The notes: generated by a model not told the origin, from the sequence alone. 64,000 bases of DNA from GCA-002050365 sp038235165 (GCA_038235165.1 JBBSUG010000005.1:1-64000), one strand, 5' to 3'. Positions 10,142 to 19,328 are shown, numbered from the stretch's first letter. Translations and numbers: made by a program.

Positions 10142-10211
10142 ATCTTTCATCGTTTGTCCTTAGCCGGAAGACCACGAAATCCTTTCCGGCAAGGGACGAA
10201 TGATGAAAGAT
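10142..10211 (+). promoter_or_regulatory. Long imperfect hairpin in the anti-sigma leader
   Basis: Arms 10142-10170 and 10182-10211 pair over about 29 nt with a few mismatches (ATCTTTCATC against GATGAAAGAT, GCCGGAAG against CTTTCCGGC) around an 11-nt loop. It covers an in-frame ATG ATG at 10200 and ends one base before the AAAGGA ribosome site of the likely start at 10227. Confidence 0.65.
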
Positions 10212-10226
10212 AAAGGACTAAAAATA

Positions 10227-11036
10227 ATGAAATGTCAAGATTTACAATTTAATTTGCCGGTTTATTTCGACAATGTTTTGACGGGTGATGAACTTGCGGC
10301 GGCTGACGAGCATTTGTTGTGCTGTCCGCTGTGCCGTCAGAAATTGTCGGAATATCAAACGCTGCGGCACGATTTGATGGTGCTGCCGCATTCCGCAATA
10401 CCGAATGAATTAATGTCGGCGGTGCGAAATCGCGTCGCGCAGAAAGCAAAAGCTAATCAATCTTCGATATTTACCGAAGATTCTCGCCGATGGCTGCAAA
10501 TGCGCTTGATGCCTTACAGTGTCGGCACGGCTGCCTCGCTGCTCATCGGTTTTTCCGTTTTATGGGTGCTGCTTTTCAGTCCAAATTATTCGCGGGAGTC
10601 TGAAACGGCTAAAAATATGCCGAACGAACAGACAACGACAATGCTGACAGATGCCGATCCATTGATGCCGGCAGGCGACATTGAACTCAGCGCGGCTGAT
10701 TTTGCCGCCGCCCGAATTTCGGTGTCCGGCGATTCGCCTTCGCTCAACCCGCAGGGCGCGTTGGTCGCGCTGACCAAATCAATCGTGCGCGGCAAAATGA
10801 AGGACGATGAGGTCGTCGTCGTCGCCGACGTTTTCGGCAGCGGTCTGGCAAAAATCGCCGCCGTCGTCGAACCTTCAAAAGATATTAACGCCGTCCGTGA
10901 ACTCGAAAAAGCGTTAAGAACAAACCCCGACTATGCGCCGCCGTTCGTTCCCGCCAAACTCGACCAGCGTTCGGACACCGTGCGGGTAATTTTCAAAATC
11001 CAAAGCGTCAATGTTGACACTCATCTCAATAAATAA
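10227..11036 (+). CDS. Membrane zinc-finger anti-sigma factor
   Basis: 269 residues from the ATG at 10227, chosen because AAAGGA lies 9 bp upstream. An in-frame ATG at 10200 is buried in a hairpin. The N-terminal zf-HC2 domain has C3, then HLLCCPLC, giving the H-x3-C-x2-C zinc site of anti-sigma factors. One transmembrane helix lies at about 100-125. The outer domain (about 170-269) ends with a pattern reminiscent of TonB C-terminal folds (ALRTNPDYAPPFVPAKL, VRVIFKIQSV). It would hold the ECF sigma factor encoded upstream at the membrane until an envelope signal arrives. Confidence 0.8.
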   Translation: MKCQDLQFNLPVYFDNVLTGDELAAADEHLLCCPLCRQKLSEYQTLRHDLMVLPHSAIPNELMSAVRNRVAQKAKANQSSIFTEDSRRWLQMRLMPYSVGTAASLLIGFSVLWVLLFSPNYSRESETAKNMPNEQTTTMLTDADPLMPAGDIELSAADFAAARISVSGDSPSLNPQGALVALTKSIVRGKMKDDEVVVVADVFGSGLAKIAAVVEPSKDINAVRELEKALRTNPDYAPPFVPAKLDQRSDTVRVIFKIQSVNVDTHLNK

Positions 11037-11221
11037 ATGCTTCTGCTGTGAAATTAATCATTCCTCACCTCAATTAAAATTTATCTTCAAAATGAAGCCC
11101 ATCACCGGCATCCTAAAATGAGATATGTTTCGATTTTTACAGATACAATTGAAACCCACAAAAAATTGCTTGTTATTAGTTAGCTTTTATCGTTGATTAA
11201 CAACTTTAGATTATCTCAAAC

Positions 11222-11250
11222 TTGCCACCGACCGCCCAAAATTGTTATAG
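11222..11250 (+). promoter_or_regulatory. Candidate sigma-70 promoter
   Basis: TTGCCA, 17-bp spacer, TTATAG, about 37 bp before the CrtC/AttH-like gene, which has its own AAGGA ribosome site. Confidence 0.45.
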
Positions 11251-11287
11251 CTTTAAACATAGAATTTACAAGTAAGGACAAATATCA

Positions 11288-12499
11288 ATGGGTGAACAAA
11301 ATACATTTCAGGATAATTTTCAGGACATATTAACCAAATTAGAGCAGAACGCGACTGATTTCTTTGAAGGAATCGCGGATTCTTTCGTCGGGAAAGCCGA
11401 AACGCTGCGCGACGGGACGGAATTTGAACCGGTTTCGCTGCCGCGTGATTTGGCAGCGCATAAAAATTCGCAGACCGAATGGTGGTATTACACCGGACAC
11501 GGCGAAACGGTTTCGGGCAAGCGATTCGGTTTTGAACTCGTGTTTTTCAAACGGCGCACCGATTTAGACAAATTTTCGCTCGTGCCGCTCAGACTTTTCG
11601 GCAATCCGATTTATTTCGCGCATTTTGCGCTGACCGATGTCGGTGACAAAAAATTTCGCTACGCCCACCGCAAAAGTGCGAACGGATTTTTTGACGAACC
11701 GGCTTCTGCCAGTGAGGAACATTATCATCTGCGGCTCGGCGACTGGTCGGTCAGGGAGTCGAACGGTGAACACATTCTGCGGGCGACCATCGGCAGCGAT
11801 GTCGTTTTTGAAGCGACGCTGAAACCGACGAAAAAACCGATTATGAACGGCATCGCCAAAGACGGCGTTTCGTTTAAGGACGAGGGACAGGCTTCGCGTT
11901 ATTTTACATATTCGCGGATGGCGGCGGAAGGCGACATCGTGTTGGACGGCGAAACCGAACATTTTCACGGTTCGGCGTGGATGGATCGGGAATTCGGAAC
12001 GTGGACACCGACTGAAAATCAAAAGGGCTGGGATTGGTTTTCGATTCAACTGACCAACGACACCGAACTGATGTGTTACCAGCTTCGCAACGGCGCGGGC
12101 GGCGTGTCGGAGTTTTCAAGCGGCACGTTCGTCGCTAAAGACGGAGAATTTACGCCGCTTTCTCACACTGACTTTAAAATCGAACCGACCGGCTTCTGGA
12201 AAAGTCCAAACACAAAGGCAACGTATCCGAGCGGTTGGAAAGTCAAAGTTCCCAAGTTTGATCTAGATTTAATAATCACACCGGTAATGGAAAATCAAGA
12301 ACTCGACACGCGCGGAACGACGATGATTATTTATTGGGAAGGAGCGTGTGAAGTGACCGGAAAAGCGAACGGCGAAGACATCAGGGGGCGTGCATACGTC
12401 GAACTCGTCGGTTACGACCGTTCGCACGACAGCCCGAATCTGGCATATTTTTTGATGGGCAATCATTTTGAATTCCCGTCGAGATCAATTTTCGGCTGA
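11288..12499 (+). CDS. Lipocalin-like protein, CrtC/AttH family
   Basis: 403 residues. The hallmark TEWWYYTGH at residues 63-71 and later blocks HGSAWMDREFG and GWDWFSIQL match the hydroxyneurosporene synthase (CrtC)/AttH fold, two stacked lipocalin-like barrels. Members include carotenoid 1,2-hydratase and many proteins of unknown role. No other carotenoid gene lies nearby, so I do not claim hydratase activity. No signal peptide is seen. It starts with ATG and has AAGGA upstream. It is monocistronic, with a promoter before it and a terminator after it. Confidence 0.8.
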   Translation: MGEQNTFQDNFQDILTKLEQNATDFFEGIADSFVGKAETLRDGTEFEPVSLPRDLAAHKNSQTEWWYYTGHGETVSGKRFGFELVFFKRRTDLDKFSLVPLRLFGNPIYFAHFALTDVGDKKFRYAHRKSANGFFDEPASASEEHYHLRLGDWSVRESNGEHILRATIGSDVVFEATLKPTKKPIMNGIAKDGVSFKDEGQASRYFTYSRMAAEGDIVLDGETEHFHGSAWMDREFGTWTPTENQKGWDWFSIQLTNDTELMCYQLRNGAGGVSEFSSGTFVAKDGEFTPLSHTDFKIEPTGFWKSPNTKATYPSGWKVKVPKFDLDLIITPVMENQELDTRGTTMIIYWEGACEVTGKANGEDIRGRAYVELVGYDRSHDSPNLAYFLMGNHFEFPSRSIFG

Positions 12500-12517
12500 T
12501 TAGTATTCAAACGCAAA

Positions 12518-12553
12518 AGCCGCTCAAATCATTGATGATTTGAGCGGCTGTTT
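12518..12553 (+). terminator. Rho-independent terminator
   Basis: 14-bp perfect stem (AGCCGCTCAAATCA with TGATTTGAGCGGCT), 4-nt loop, then a T run. It ends the CrtC/AttH-like gene and probably also the convergent TPR operon. Confidence 0.85.
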
Positions 12554-12585
12554 ATGTTAAAAAGTTGAATCCTATTTATCGAAAA

Positions 12586-13980
12586 TCACTTTTTATCAAT
12601 CACCTGCTTTAATTTCTCCGCTAATTTCGCGTCAATTTTGAGCAGCGCATCATATTGGGCGCGGGCAGAAGGCATATCCTGCGATAAAAAATAAGTATAG
12701 CCGAGATTGTAATAAGCCTTGGCTAATTTCGGATTGAGTTCCAAACTCTTTCTGAATGCCGTAATCGCTTTGTCCGGCTGCGAATCTGCCAGATAGGCGT
12801 TTGCCAGCAAATAAAATCCGTTGGCATCATCGGGATTGTCAGCGGAGAATTTTGTCAAATTCTCGACCGCTTTTTTATAGTAAGGGGCTGCCTTTTCCGT
12901 GTTGTTTTTATTCGTTAATGAATAAGCGCGGGCGAGATAAAAGTTCATTTCTCCATCGTCAGGGTTAATATTCAAACCATCCGTGCAGTATTTGATAGAT
13001 TCGGCATACTGCGCCGTGTCATTGTAAGCGCGGCACAAAACGGTGAAGGCTTCCGGTTTGTCTTTGAGATATTCAGTGGCTTTGACTGCATTGTTGATTG
13101 CCTCGAAATTACGATTTTGAACTGAATAATATATACTCAAATTTGTGTACAAATAACCATTTTCAGGAAACAGTTTGACACCTTTGCCGGCGATGTCTAT
13201 GGCATCCTTCAAGCGATTCTGACTGTAATAAATATTGGAAAGTTTGACATATACGTCAGCCATCTCCGGTTTAACGTTCAACGCCCGCTGATAAGCCTTG
13301 ATCGCTTCATCTTTTTTATCGTCTTTCAACTGGGCATCTCCAACCAAGGCAAATGTTTCGCCCACAAAGTTCGTATTATACTTAATCGCTTCCAAAGCCG
13401 ACTCAAGCTGTTTTTGATTGTCGTTCAGTTGAGCATAATCAACCGCCATATAATAATAAGCGTCGCCATTTTTCGGGTCGAGCAGCAGGGCTTTCTTGTA
13501 AGCGTCAATTGATTTCTGATATTCACCCTTAGCGTGATAAATATCCGCGACCCCTAAACTGAAAGTTGGATTGTTCGGGTCTAAAATTATGCCTTTTTGA
13601 ACATCACTTAACGCCGCATCATAATTCTTGAGGTTAAAGTTGACGAACCAGCGTAATTTATAAATTTGCAGCGGCTGAAAACCTTGCTCAAACGCCTTAT
13701 TAAGTTCAGCGGCGGATAATTCATAGTCGTTTAGATAAAAATGGGCGTAGCCCTTCCAAAAATGGGCGTAACCATAATCAGGCGAGATTTCAATCGCTTC
13801 GGCATACTTGCTGACGGCATTACGGTAATCTTTGCGACCGAACAGACTGTCGCCCAGAGCAGCGGCTTTTTTCGCTTTTTCGGTCGGTTTCTTCTGGGCT
13901 TGAATTTCGACTGACAGACCGAACAAACAAATTAATATTAAAAAGGAACCGATTATTTTTGTAACTTTATTTTTAATCAT
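12586..13980 (-). CDS. Secreted TPR protein
   Basis: 464 residues from the ATG at 13980, preceded by GGGAG at good spacing. A GTG at 14001 overlapping the kinase stop codon is in frame but adds only charged residues. The signal peptide ends near SVEIQA-Q. About ten tetratricopeptide repeats follow (KDYRNAVSKYAEAIEISPDY, GEYQKSIDAYKKALLLDPKN, and the C-terminal PDKAITAFRKSLELNPKLAK). It is 17 bp after the Ser/Thr kinase gene, so it is likely co-transcribed and may assemble protein complexes outside the inner membrane. Confidence 0.85.
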   Translation of the reverse strand: MIKNKVTKIIGSFLILICLFGLSVEIQAQKKPTEKAKKAAALGDSLFGRKDYRNAVSKYAEAIEISPDYGYAHFWKGYAHFYLNDYELSAAELNKAFEQGFQPLQIYKLRWFVNFNLKNYDAALSDVQKGIILDPNNPTFSLGVADIYHAKGEYQKSIDAYKKALLLDPKNGDAYYYMAVDYAQLNDNQKQLESALEAIKYNTNFVGETFALVGDAQLKDDKKDEAIKAYQRALNVKPEMADVYVKLSNIYYSQNRLKDAIDIAGKGVKLFPENGYLYTNLSIYYSVQNRNFEAINNAVKATEYLKDKPEAFTVLCRAYNDTAQYAESIKYCTDGLNINPDDGEMNFYLARAYSLTNKNNTEKAAPYYKKAVENLTKFSADNPDDANGFYLLANAYLADSQPDKAITAFRKSLELNPKLAKAYYNLGYTYFLSQDMPSARAQYDALLKIDAKLAEKLKQVIDKK

Positions 13981-13997
13981 TTTTATAATCTCCCGAA

Positions 13998-16040
13998 TCA
14001 CGGAATAACTTTTGTCGGATCGTATTTAAAGGGTGTCTTTTTCGGCTCAGGAGTTTTTTTCACTATGGGCGAAGATGTCGGGGTCGTCGTCCCTGCTGAC
14101 GATGATTGTTTGACACTGTTATCTCTGCCCGATGGCGGCGGCGGAACTGTCTCCCGTTCTCTTCTGGGATTTGGGTCACTCGTCTGACCGCCCGGAATCT
14201 TCAGTACCGGATCATCTGCTTTTACCGAAGCTGTATTTTTATCGTCGCTGGTATTTGCATTAACATCGTCGGTCAACCCGGAAGTGCTGCTGTTTGCATT
14301 GTCTTGAGTGACGGCTTCCAAAGTCGGTTCCGGGGTCGGAGAAATTTCCATTGTCGCCTGCGGAACTGCCGCCGGAACATTGTCTTTGACGGTTGTGTCT
14401 GCACCGCTAAACATATACCAACCGACGGCGACCGCCCCAATTACCAACAACAAAAATGCGCCAACCCCGCCCGCAATCGCCATTCCGTTACCCGAAGGTT
14501 TTTGTTTATTGATTGGTGGCACCAATTTATTATCTTTCTTAAAATCGGTCGGCGAAGAAAAACTTTGCTGCGGAACATAGGTTGCCGCCGATGCTGCAGC
14601 GCCCGCCGAAAAACTGTCGGGTCCCGAAGCGTTCGATGTCATTTCATCTTTCCGGTCGTCCAAAGTGAACAGCGGAACAGTCGCACCCGGCGTAAAATTA
14701 CCGTCCCCGAAATTTTCAAAATCATTGAACGCGGCAGAATCATTGTTTTGCTCGAAACTTTCGCTGTCGTCATCAAAATTATGAACGTTCGCCGGCGCGT
14801 CTTCCTCATCATAATGACCGTTTTGAGCCGCCGTGATTTCCGGCGACGAACCGGCGATAAAAACCTCGGTCTGAATATTGGACTGTTTCGGAGCCGACCC
14901 GTGTAAATCTTCATCGTAACGGAGAGTAGCGTCAAAGTCCTGCGCCGGTTCCGCATCAACAGGCAGCGATACCGAATACGTATCAAAATTTTGTTCACCC
15001 GAAGCCGTTGCAGCTTCAACCGGCTGAGACACCGGAGCCTGCGTCTGGACGGGAGCCGGTTCAATCGGCACCGGCGAGGGAACGGGAACTACCTCGGTAA
15101 CCATTTGCGATGACTGAACTTCCTCTTCGACTTTTTGCGAAGGCTGAGTTTCCGCCTTAACTTCATTGAGCGAAGCCGTTTGCGACGGAACATCATTTTT
15201 GGTTCTTGAATATGCGTCGCGCAGTGCTTTCTGCATATCGCGGGCAGTGCTAAACCGTCTATCCTGACTAATGCCCATTCCCCTGATTATGACCTCTGAA
15301 ACCGCTTCCGAAACTTCCGGGTTAATTTCGTTCAGCGGTTTGATCGGATCAGTCATTCCGTTAATGATCGCATCGGCGCGGGTCAGCGCGTCAGCCGGAA
15401 CGACATTGGTTAAAATCTGGTAAAGAGTTGCCGAAAGTGCGTAAATATCGCTGCGTCCGTCAGTTCCGGTACCGCGAATTTGTTCCATCGGAGCGTAGTG
15501 CGGCGTGTAGCCGACGATGCTTCCCGATGTTGAAATTCGCGTTTCGCCGCCGGAACTTTTTGAAAGTCCGAAGTCGAGCAGAACGATATTGTTTTCATCG
15601 GTCAGTTTTAAATTTTGCGGTTTGATGTCACGGTGAACAATCGGCGGCTCGTGCGTATGCAGATAAGTCAGCGAATCAAGCAGATGATCCGCCCAAAACA
15701 AGACCCAACTGAGCGGAAAAGGTTTTTTGTTTGATTCGAGTCGTTTCGAAATGTCTTCGCCCGAAATATGCTCCATCACTAAATACTGCGTCCCCTGCTC
15801 GGTGAAATGGTCGCTGACTTTCGGCAGAACAGGGTGCCGGAGACGTGCCAGCGTTCGCGCCTCACGTTCAAACGCATTGCCGAGCTGCTCGTCGTCAGAA
15901 AAAAAAGTTCGCTTGAGCGCAACGGCACTTCCAAGCCGCTGATCAACTGCAAGATAAACTTCTCCCATTCCGCCCTTACCGATCAAATGGACGACGAGAT
16001 AACGATTCTGTATTAAAGTATTCGGTGCAATCGGTTTCAT
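13998..16040 (-). CDS. Transmembrane Ser/Thr protein kinase
   Basis: 680 residues, Hanks-type kinase at the inner membrane. The catalytic domain spans about 14-270 with G-loop GKGGMG (21-26), ALK lysine 43, HRDIKPQN (136-143), DFG (156-158) and APMEQ (183-187), so it looks fully active. A long acidic/proline-rich linker leads to one transmembrane helix at about 517-543, then a low-complexity Thr/Pro/Asn tail with no PASTA repeats. It is co-oriented with the TPR gene downstream. The signal and substrate are unknown. Confidence 0.93.
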   Translation of the reverse strand: MKPIAPNTLIQNRYLVVHLIGKGGMGEVYLAVDQRLGSAVALKRTFFSDDEQLGNAFEREARTLARLRHPVLPKVSDHFTEQGTQYLVMEHISGEDISKRLESNKKPFPLSWVLFWADHLLDSLTYLHTHEPPIVHRDIKPQNLKLTDENNIVLLDFGLSKSSGGETRISTSGSIVGYTPHYAPMEQIRGTGTDGRSDIYALSATLYQILTNVVPADALTRADAIINGMTDPIKPLNEINPEVSEAVSEVIIRGMGISQDRRFSTARDMQKALRDAYSRTKNDVPSQTASLNEVKAETQPSQKVEEEVQSSQMVTEVVPVPSPVPIEPAPVQTQAPVSQPVEAATASGEQNFDTYSVSLPVDAEPAQDFDATLRYDEDLHGSAPKQSNIQTEVFIAGSSPEITAAQNGHYDEEDAPANVHNFDDDSESFEQNNDSAAFNDFENFGDGNFTPGATVPLFTLDDRKDEMTSNASGPDSFSAGAAASAATYVPQQSFSSPTDFKKDNKLVPPINKQKPSGNGMAIAGGVGAFLLLVIGAVAVGWYMFSGADTTVKDNVPAAVPQATMEISPTPEPTLEAVTQDNANSSTSGLTDDVNANTSDDKNTASVKADDPVLKIPGGQTSDPNPRRERETVPPPPSGRDNSVKQSSSAGTTTPTSSPIVKKTPEPKKTPFKYDPTKVIP

Positions 16041-16154
16041 ATTAATATCCTACCAACTTTTTTGATGATTTCTATTTCAAAAACGTAAATTTTAACAAAA
16101 AGTTCAATTATCTGAAAATCAGAAACTTTCGCGATAAATAAAATTCTAAACTTC

Positions 16155-16715
16155 TCATTGGACGATCAGCAGTTTTTCCTGAGCGACTATCGCCGGTTGT
16201 CCGGTGTGCTGCCAGCATCGTCCGCCGCCTTTGACTTTGTGGGTACACGCCGAACCTTTTTTGGTTTGTGCGCCGCAGTAATAAATCTTTTCAAGCGGCG
16301 GTTCGACAGCGGCACCGGTCAACTTTTGTTTCTCGCTTTTCATGGCGAAAGGTGCAGTCGGCGTTTTTACGTCGCCGGTTACGGAGTCAGGCGGCTGTCC
16401 TAAAACCGGAACGATGTTGTTGGTCGAAACTTGCGCGGCAATCGCCCGTTGAGAATTGTTTTTATTTGCCGACGGTGAGATGGCGGCTAATTGTTTCGGC
16501 ACCGTTTCAAGTGATTTTCCGGACTGCCCCCAATATGTCCCGAACCCCAGGATACCGAATAAAATTCCGGTTACTATGACGATACGCGGCAGGAAATCGT
16601 AAATTTTGTACTCGGTTTCACAAAGTTCGCAAAATCTCCGGCTGGTCGTCAGCTTCCACTCAACTCTTTCAATTTTGTCCGCGCATTGACAGCAATACTT
16701 GGGCTTGTAAGGCAT
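16155..16715 (-). CDS. Membrane protein with two zinc-binding-type cysteine clusters
   Basis: 186 residues. The N-terminal zinc ribbon has CCQC at 8-11 and CELC at 29-32. One transmembrane helix follows (IVIVTGILFGILGFGTYW), then a polar linker. The C-terminal motif is YYCGAQTKKGSACTHKVKGG followed by GRCWQH, a C-x3-T-x2-G-x2-C...C-W-x-H pattern that recurs in short predicted zinc-binding domains. Function is unknown. It lies 114 bp before the kinase gene on the same strand, so a link to signalling is possible but not shown. Confidence 0.6.
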   Translation of the reverse strand: MPYKPKYCCQCADKIERVEWKLTTSRRFCELCETEYKIYDFLPRIVIVTGILFGILGFGTYWGQSGKSLETVPKQLAAISPSANKNNSQRAIAAQVSTNNIVPVLGQPPDSVTGDVKTPTAPFAMKSEKQKLTGAAVEPPLEKIYYCGAQTKKGSACTHKVKGGGRCWQHTGQPAIVAQEKLLIVQ

Positions 16716-16739
16716 AAATTATTCCTTTTTGACTTGAAG

Positions 16740-16765
16740 TTTACAATTTGAATGTAAATTGTAAA
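16740..16765. promoter_or_regulatory. Perfect 10-bp palindrome in a divergent promoter region
   Basis: TTTACAATTT, 6-bp spacer, AAATTGTAAA, between the divergent zinc-ribbon gene and the VWA gene. It is a typical dimer operator layout; the binding factor is unknown. Confidence 0.45.
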
Positions 16766-16883
16766 TTTGTGTCGGCTGTAAAATATTATAAAGCAAAAAC
16801 CGGTTTATGTTAAGAAAAAAATGCAAACAATGTAGATGCAACCGAACTTCGCCTTAAAGCGTCTCAAAGGTTAATATTTTATT

Positions 16884-17873
16884 ATGAAATTTCCAAAGTC
16901 AATTTTATTATTCTTTGTTATTATTTTGAGTTTTACGGTTGTTTCGGCGCAGGTTGACGAAATTATCAAAGTAGATTCGTCCGTCGTGCGCTTGAATATC
17001 GGGGTGGTTGATGAGAAAGGGCGACCGATTACAAAACTCGGTAAAGAAAACTTCGCGGTTTATGAAGACGGCGTGAAGCAGCAAATAGCGCAGTTCGAGC
17101 CGACCATTGCGCCGTTCAGCGTCGTGATGCTGCTCGATATGAGCGGTTCGACGCTCGGTTTTCGTGAAACCATCAAACAGTCGGCGAGTCGTTTTGTAGA
17201 TGCGCTCGCGCCGGACGACCGCGTTTCGGTTGTCGAATTTTACGACAAAGTTAATTTGCGGAACGACTTTACAACCGACCGGCGGATTATCTTAAACTCT
17301 ATCAACGTCGCCAATGGGCGCGGCAAAACGCAGCTTTACAAAGCGATTGACTTCGCGCTCGTCAAATTAGCCAAAGAGGGAAAACGGCGCAAGGCAATCA
17401 TCGTTTTAACCGACGGTGTTGATTCCTCCTTGCAAAACGATGATCGTAATTCTCTGGAAAAAGTTAATCAATCGGAAATTTCAACCGCTCTCAAACCGGC
17501 GGACAGCAGTGCGCTCGTTGAAGTTTTGAATAAAACCGACGCGCAGGGCATCACCATTTACCCGCTCGCACTGCCGACCGGCGATCCGACCAAACTCGCC
17601 GACCCGACCCCGACTCAGGTGGCTATGTTTTCCGCTGCCCGCAGTCGTTTGGAAATTCTGGCGAAACGTTCCGGCGGAACTCTTAATACTATTAACAGAC
17701 TGGAAGAAATGGGCAAACTATACGCGGCGGTCGCGGCGGATTTGCGAACGCTGTACACGGTCGAATACCAATCGTCCAACGATAAACGCGACGGCAAATG
17801 GCGCGAAATAAGGGTTGATGTCAACAATCCCGAACTGATCTCAAGAACGCGGCAGGGTTATTATGCAAAATGA
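16884..17873 (+). CDS. Secreted VWFA-related domain protein (acidobacterial type)
   Basis: 329 residues with a signal peptide ending VVSAQ. A VWA domain carries an intact metal-binding MIDAS: DMSGS at about residue 85 and LTDG around 175. The N-terminal segment (VVRLNIGVVDEKGRPITKLG, NFAVYEDGVKQQIAQF) and the C-terminal YTVEYQSSN are typical of the VWFA-related family expanded in Acidobacteriota. It likely binds protein partners outside the cell membrane. An AAAGG ribosome site and an ATG fit the start. Confidence 0.88.
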   Translation: MKFPKSILLFFVIILSFTVVSAQVDEIIKVDSSVVRLNIGVVDEKGRPITKLGKENFAVYEDGVKQQIAQFEPTIAPFSVVMLLDMSGSTLGFRETIKQSASRFVDALAPDDRVSVVEFYDKVNLRNDFTTDRRIILNSINVANGRGKTQLYKAIDFALVKLAKEGKRRKAIIVLTDGVDSSLQNDDRNSLEKVNQSEISTALKPADSSALVEVLNKTDAQGITIYPLALPTGDPTKLADPTPTQVAMFSAARSRLEILAKRSGGTLNTINRLEEMGKLYAAVAADLRTLYTVEYQSSNDKRDGKWREIRVDVNNPELISRTRQGYYAK

Positions 17874-18078
17874 GATATTGAGAGCTTAAAACCAAACTTT
17901 CACGGTTTACATAAAATTTAAATAAACTAGATTTTTTTTCCTCGATAAAAATCTTTACCTTTCTGGAAATAAGATTTATTATTGGATTGAAAAAATGAAA
18001 ACCGTAGTGAGCGATAATTTGCCGTAAGAAAATTGGCTTTTTCACTTTTAGTTCACTCAATCGAATTTCTGACATTTT

Positions 18079-18137
18079 TCTCCAATGTGAACAATTCATT
18101 TTAGGAGAATTCCAACACAATTCACATCAATTGGAGA
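18079..18137 (+). promoter_or_regulatory. Hairpin that pairs with the ribosome site of the FG-GAP gene
   Basis: TCTCCAA...GTGAA (18079-18091) can pair with TTCAC...TTGGAGA (18121-18137). The paired 3' arm contains the GGAG ribosome site at 18133-18136, 10 bp before the ATG. The loop holds a second AGGAGA. Confidence 0.5.
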
Positions 18138-18146
18138 AGAAAATAA

Positions 18147-19220
18147 ATGCCCGCAAAAAAACAAAAAAAATCTTTATCACCACTATTTAAATTTCTCGCT
18201 TTCACCGTACTTTTAATTCTGTCTTTCGGAGCGTTAAAAACTGCTAACGCTCAAACTAACAAAGGCACATATTTAGATTTTACAGGCGACGGCAAAACCG
18301 ATTGGGTTGTAATCCGCACGGCTCTTCATTCATCGGATGACAATTACAGGTGGAAAATTCTTGGCAATCCGGCGAGTCCCGTCCCGAATCAGGCATTTAT
18401 TCGTATTTTCGATTACGGCAGCCTTCCAGATGTTATTCTGCCGGGTGATTACGTCGGCGACCGCAAAACCGATTTGACTGTTTGGCGAAAAGATCCGCAG
18501 GGCGTTTTTTATACGGCTGAATTTCCGACCGGCAGCAGAGGAATCACGCTTGCTCGAACAGCATCTTGGGGGACAAATGCCGATAACGCGAAAGTTCAAG
18601 GCGATTATGACGGTGACGGCAAGTTGGATTACACCGTCATTCGCTATAATGCCGATAACAGTCTGACTTGGTATATTCTCAGCAGCAGCACCAATATTAT
18701 GAAAGCTGTCAACTTCGGCTTTCGCGGAGGCGAACCTTTATTCGGGGCGGATTTTACCGGAGACGGAAAAGACGAGCTTGTTTTTACCAATAAATACGAT
18801 ACGAATGAAGCTCTCACTTATTATATCGGCGATGTGGAAACCGGAAAGTTGGTTTTAACCCGTCAATGGGGACACAAAAATGATTATTCTCTTCAGCCAG
18901 CCGATTACACCGGAGACGGCAAAGCCGATTTTGTCGCGGTTCGTCCGAATATCACTCCGATGGTTTGGTATATTCTCGATCCGGCAAGTAACAATTCGAA
19001 AGCCGTCGGATTCGGTTACGGCTTGAGAAGCGAAGGAAATGATCAGCCGATCAGAGGCGATTATGATGGAGATGGAATACAAGATATAAGCGTTTACAGG
19101 AAAATCAATCACACATTTTATGTTCTGAGAAGTTCGGACGGCGGACTGACGACGCAAATGTGGGGCGAGAACGGAGATTCGGCACTTGATGTCGGACATT
19201 TAGTTTTTTCGATTGATTGA
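18147..19220 (+). CDS. Secreted FG-GAP/VCBS repeat protein
   Basis: 357 residues. The signal peptide ends near KTANAQ. At least six repeats carry calcium-loop-like cores (DFTGDGKTDWVV, DYVGDRKTDLTV, DYDGDGKLDYTV, DFTGDGKDELVF, DYTGDGKADFVA, DYDGDGIQDISV), the pattern of integrin-like FG-GAP/VCBS propeller blades. One blade has GDRKTD in place of GDGKTD. It is an extracellular or periplasmic binding scaffold; the ligand is unknown. The ribosome site can be masked by an upstream hairpin. Confidence 0.85.
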   Translation: MPAKKQKKSLSPLFKFLAFTVLLILSFGALKTANAQTNKGTYLDFTGDGKTDWVVIRTALHSSDDNYRWKILGNPASPVPNQAFIRIFDYGSLPDVILPGDYVGDRKTDLTVWRKDPQGVFYTAEFPTGSRGITLARTASWGTNADNAKVQGDYDGDGKLDYTVIRYNADNSLTWYILSSSTNIMKAVNFGFRGGEPLFGADFTGDGKDELVFTNKYDTNEALTYYIGDVETGKLVLTRQWGHKNDYSLQPADYTGDGKADFVAVRPNITPMVWYILDPASNNSKAVGFGYGLRSEGNDQPIRGDYDGDGIQDISVYRKINHTFYVLRSSDGGLTTQMWGENGDSALDVGHLVFSID

Positions 19221-19284
19221 GTTTTATAATTATGCGCTCTAATTAAAGCTTAAAAAGCTAATTGCCAATTCATAATTGTTTAAC

Positions 19285-19313
19285 TTGACACAATCGCACA
19301 ACCTTTGTAGTCT
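19285..19313 (+). promoter_or_regulatory. Promoter for tRNA-Arg
   Basis: Perfect -35 TTGACA, 17-bp spacer, weak -10 TAGTCT, 15 bp before the tRNA. Confidence 0.55.
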
Positions 19314-19328
19314 AATTATTCGCTTTAT

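Larger units (their letters stand above)
9840..10226 (+). other. Long sigma/anti-sigma spacer
   Basis: 387 bp without a convincing reading frame. It holds a 7-bp repeat patch (ATTCCAG twice, 9845-9861), a sigma-70-like promoter (10063-10091) and a long hairpin (10142-10211) directly before the ribosome site of the anti-sigma gene. Confidence 0.6.

Noticed and set aside
11288..12499. Carotenoid 1,2-hydratase activity for the CrtC/AttH-like protein
   Set aside because: Family membership is clear, but no carotenoid genes are near and most members have other or unknown roles.
14106..15064. Frames of 140-266 codons overlapping the Ser/Thr kinase linker
   Set aside because: Shadows of the low-complexity linker coding sequence; composition is Arg-rich and no domain is visible.
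17821..18120. Minus-strand 99-codon frame before the FG-GAP gene
   Set aside because: It runs into the VWA gene end, has no ribosome site and no recognisable protein pattern.
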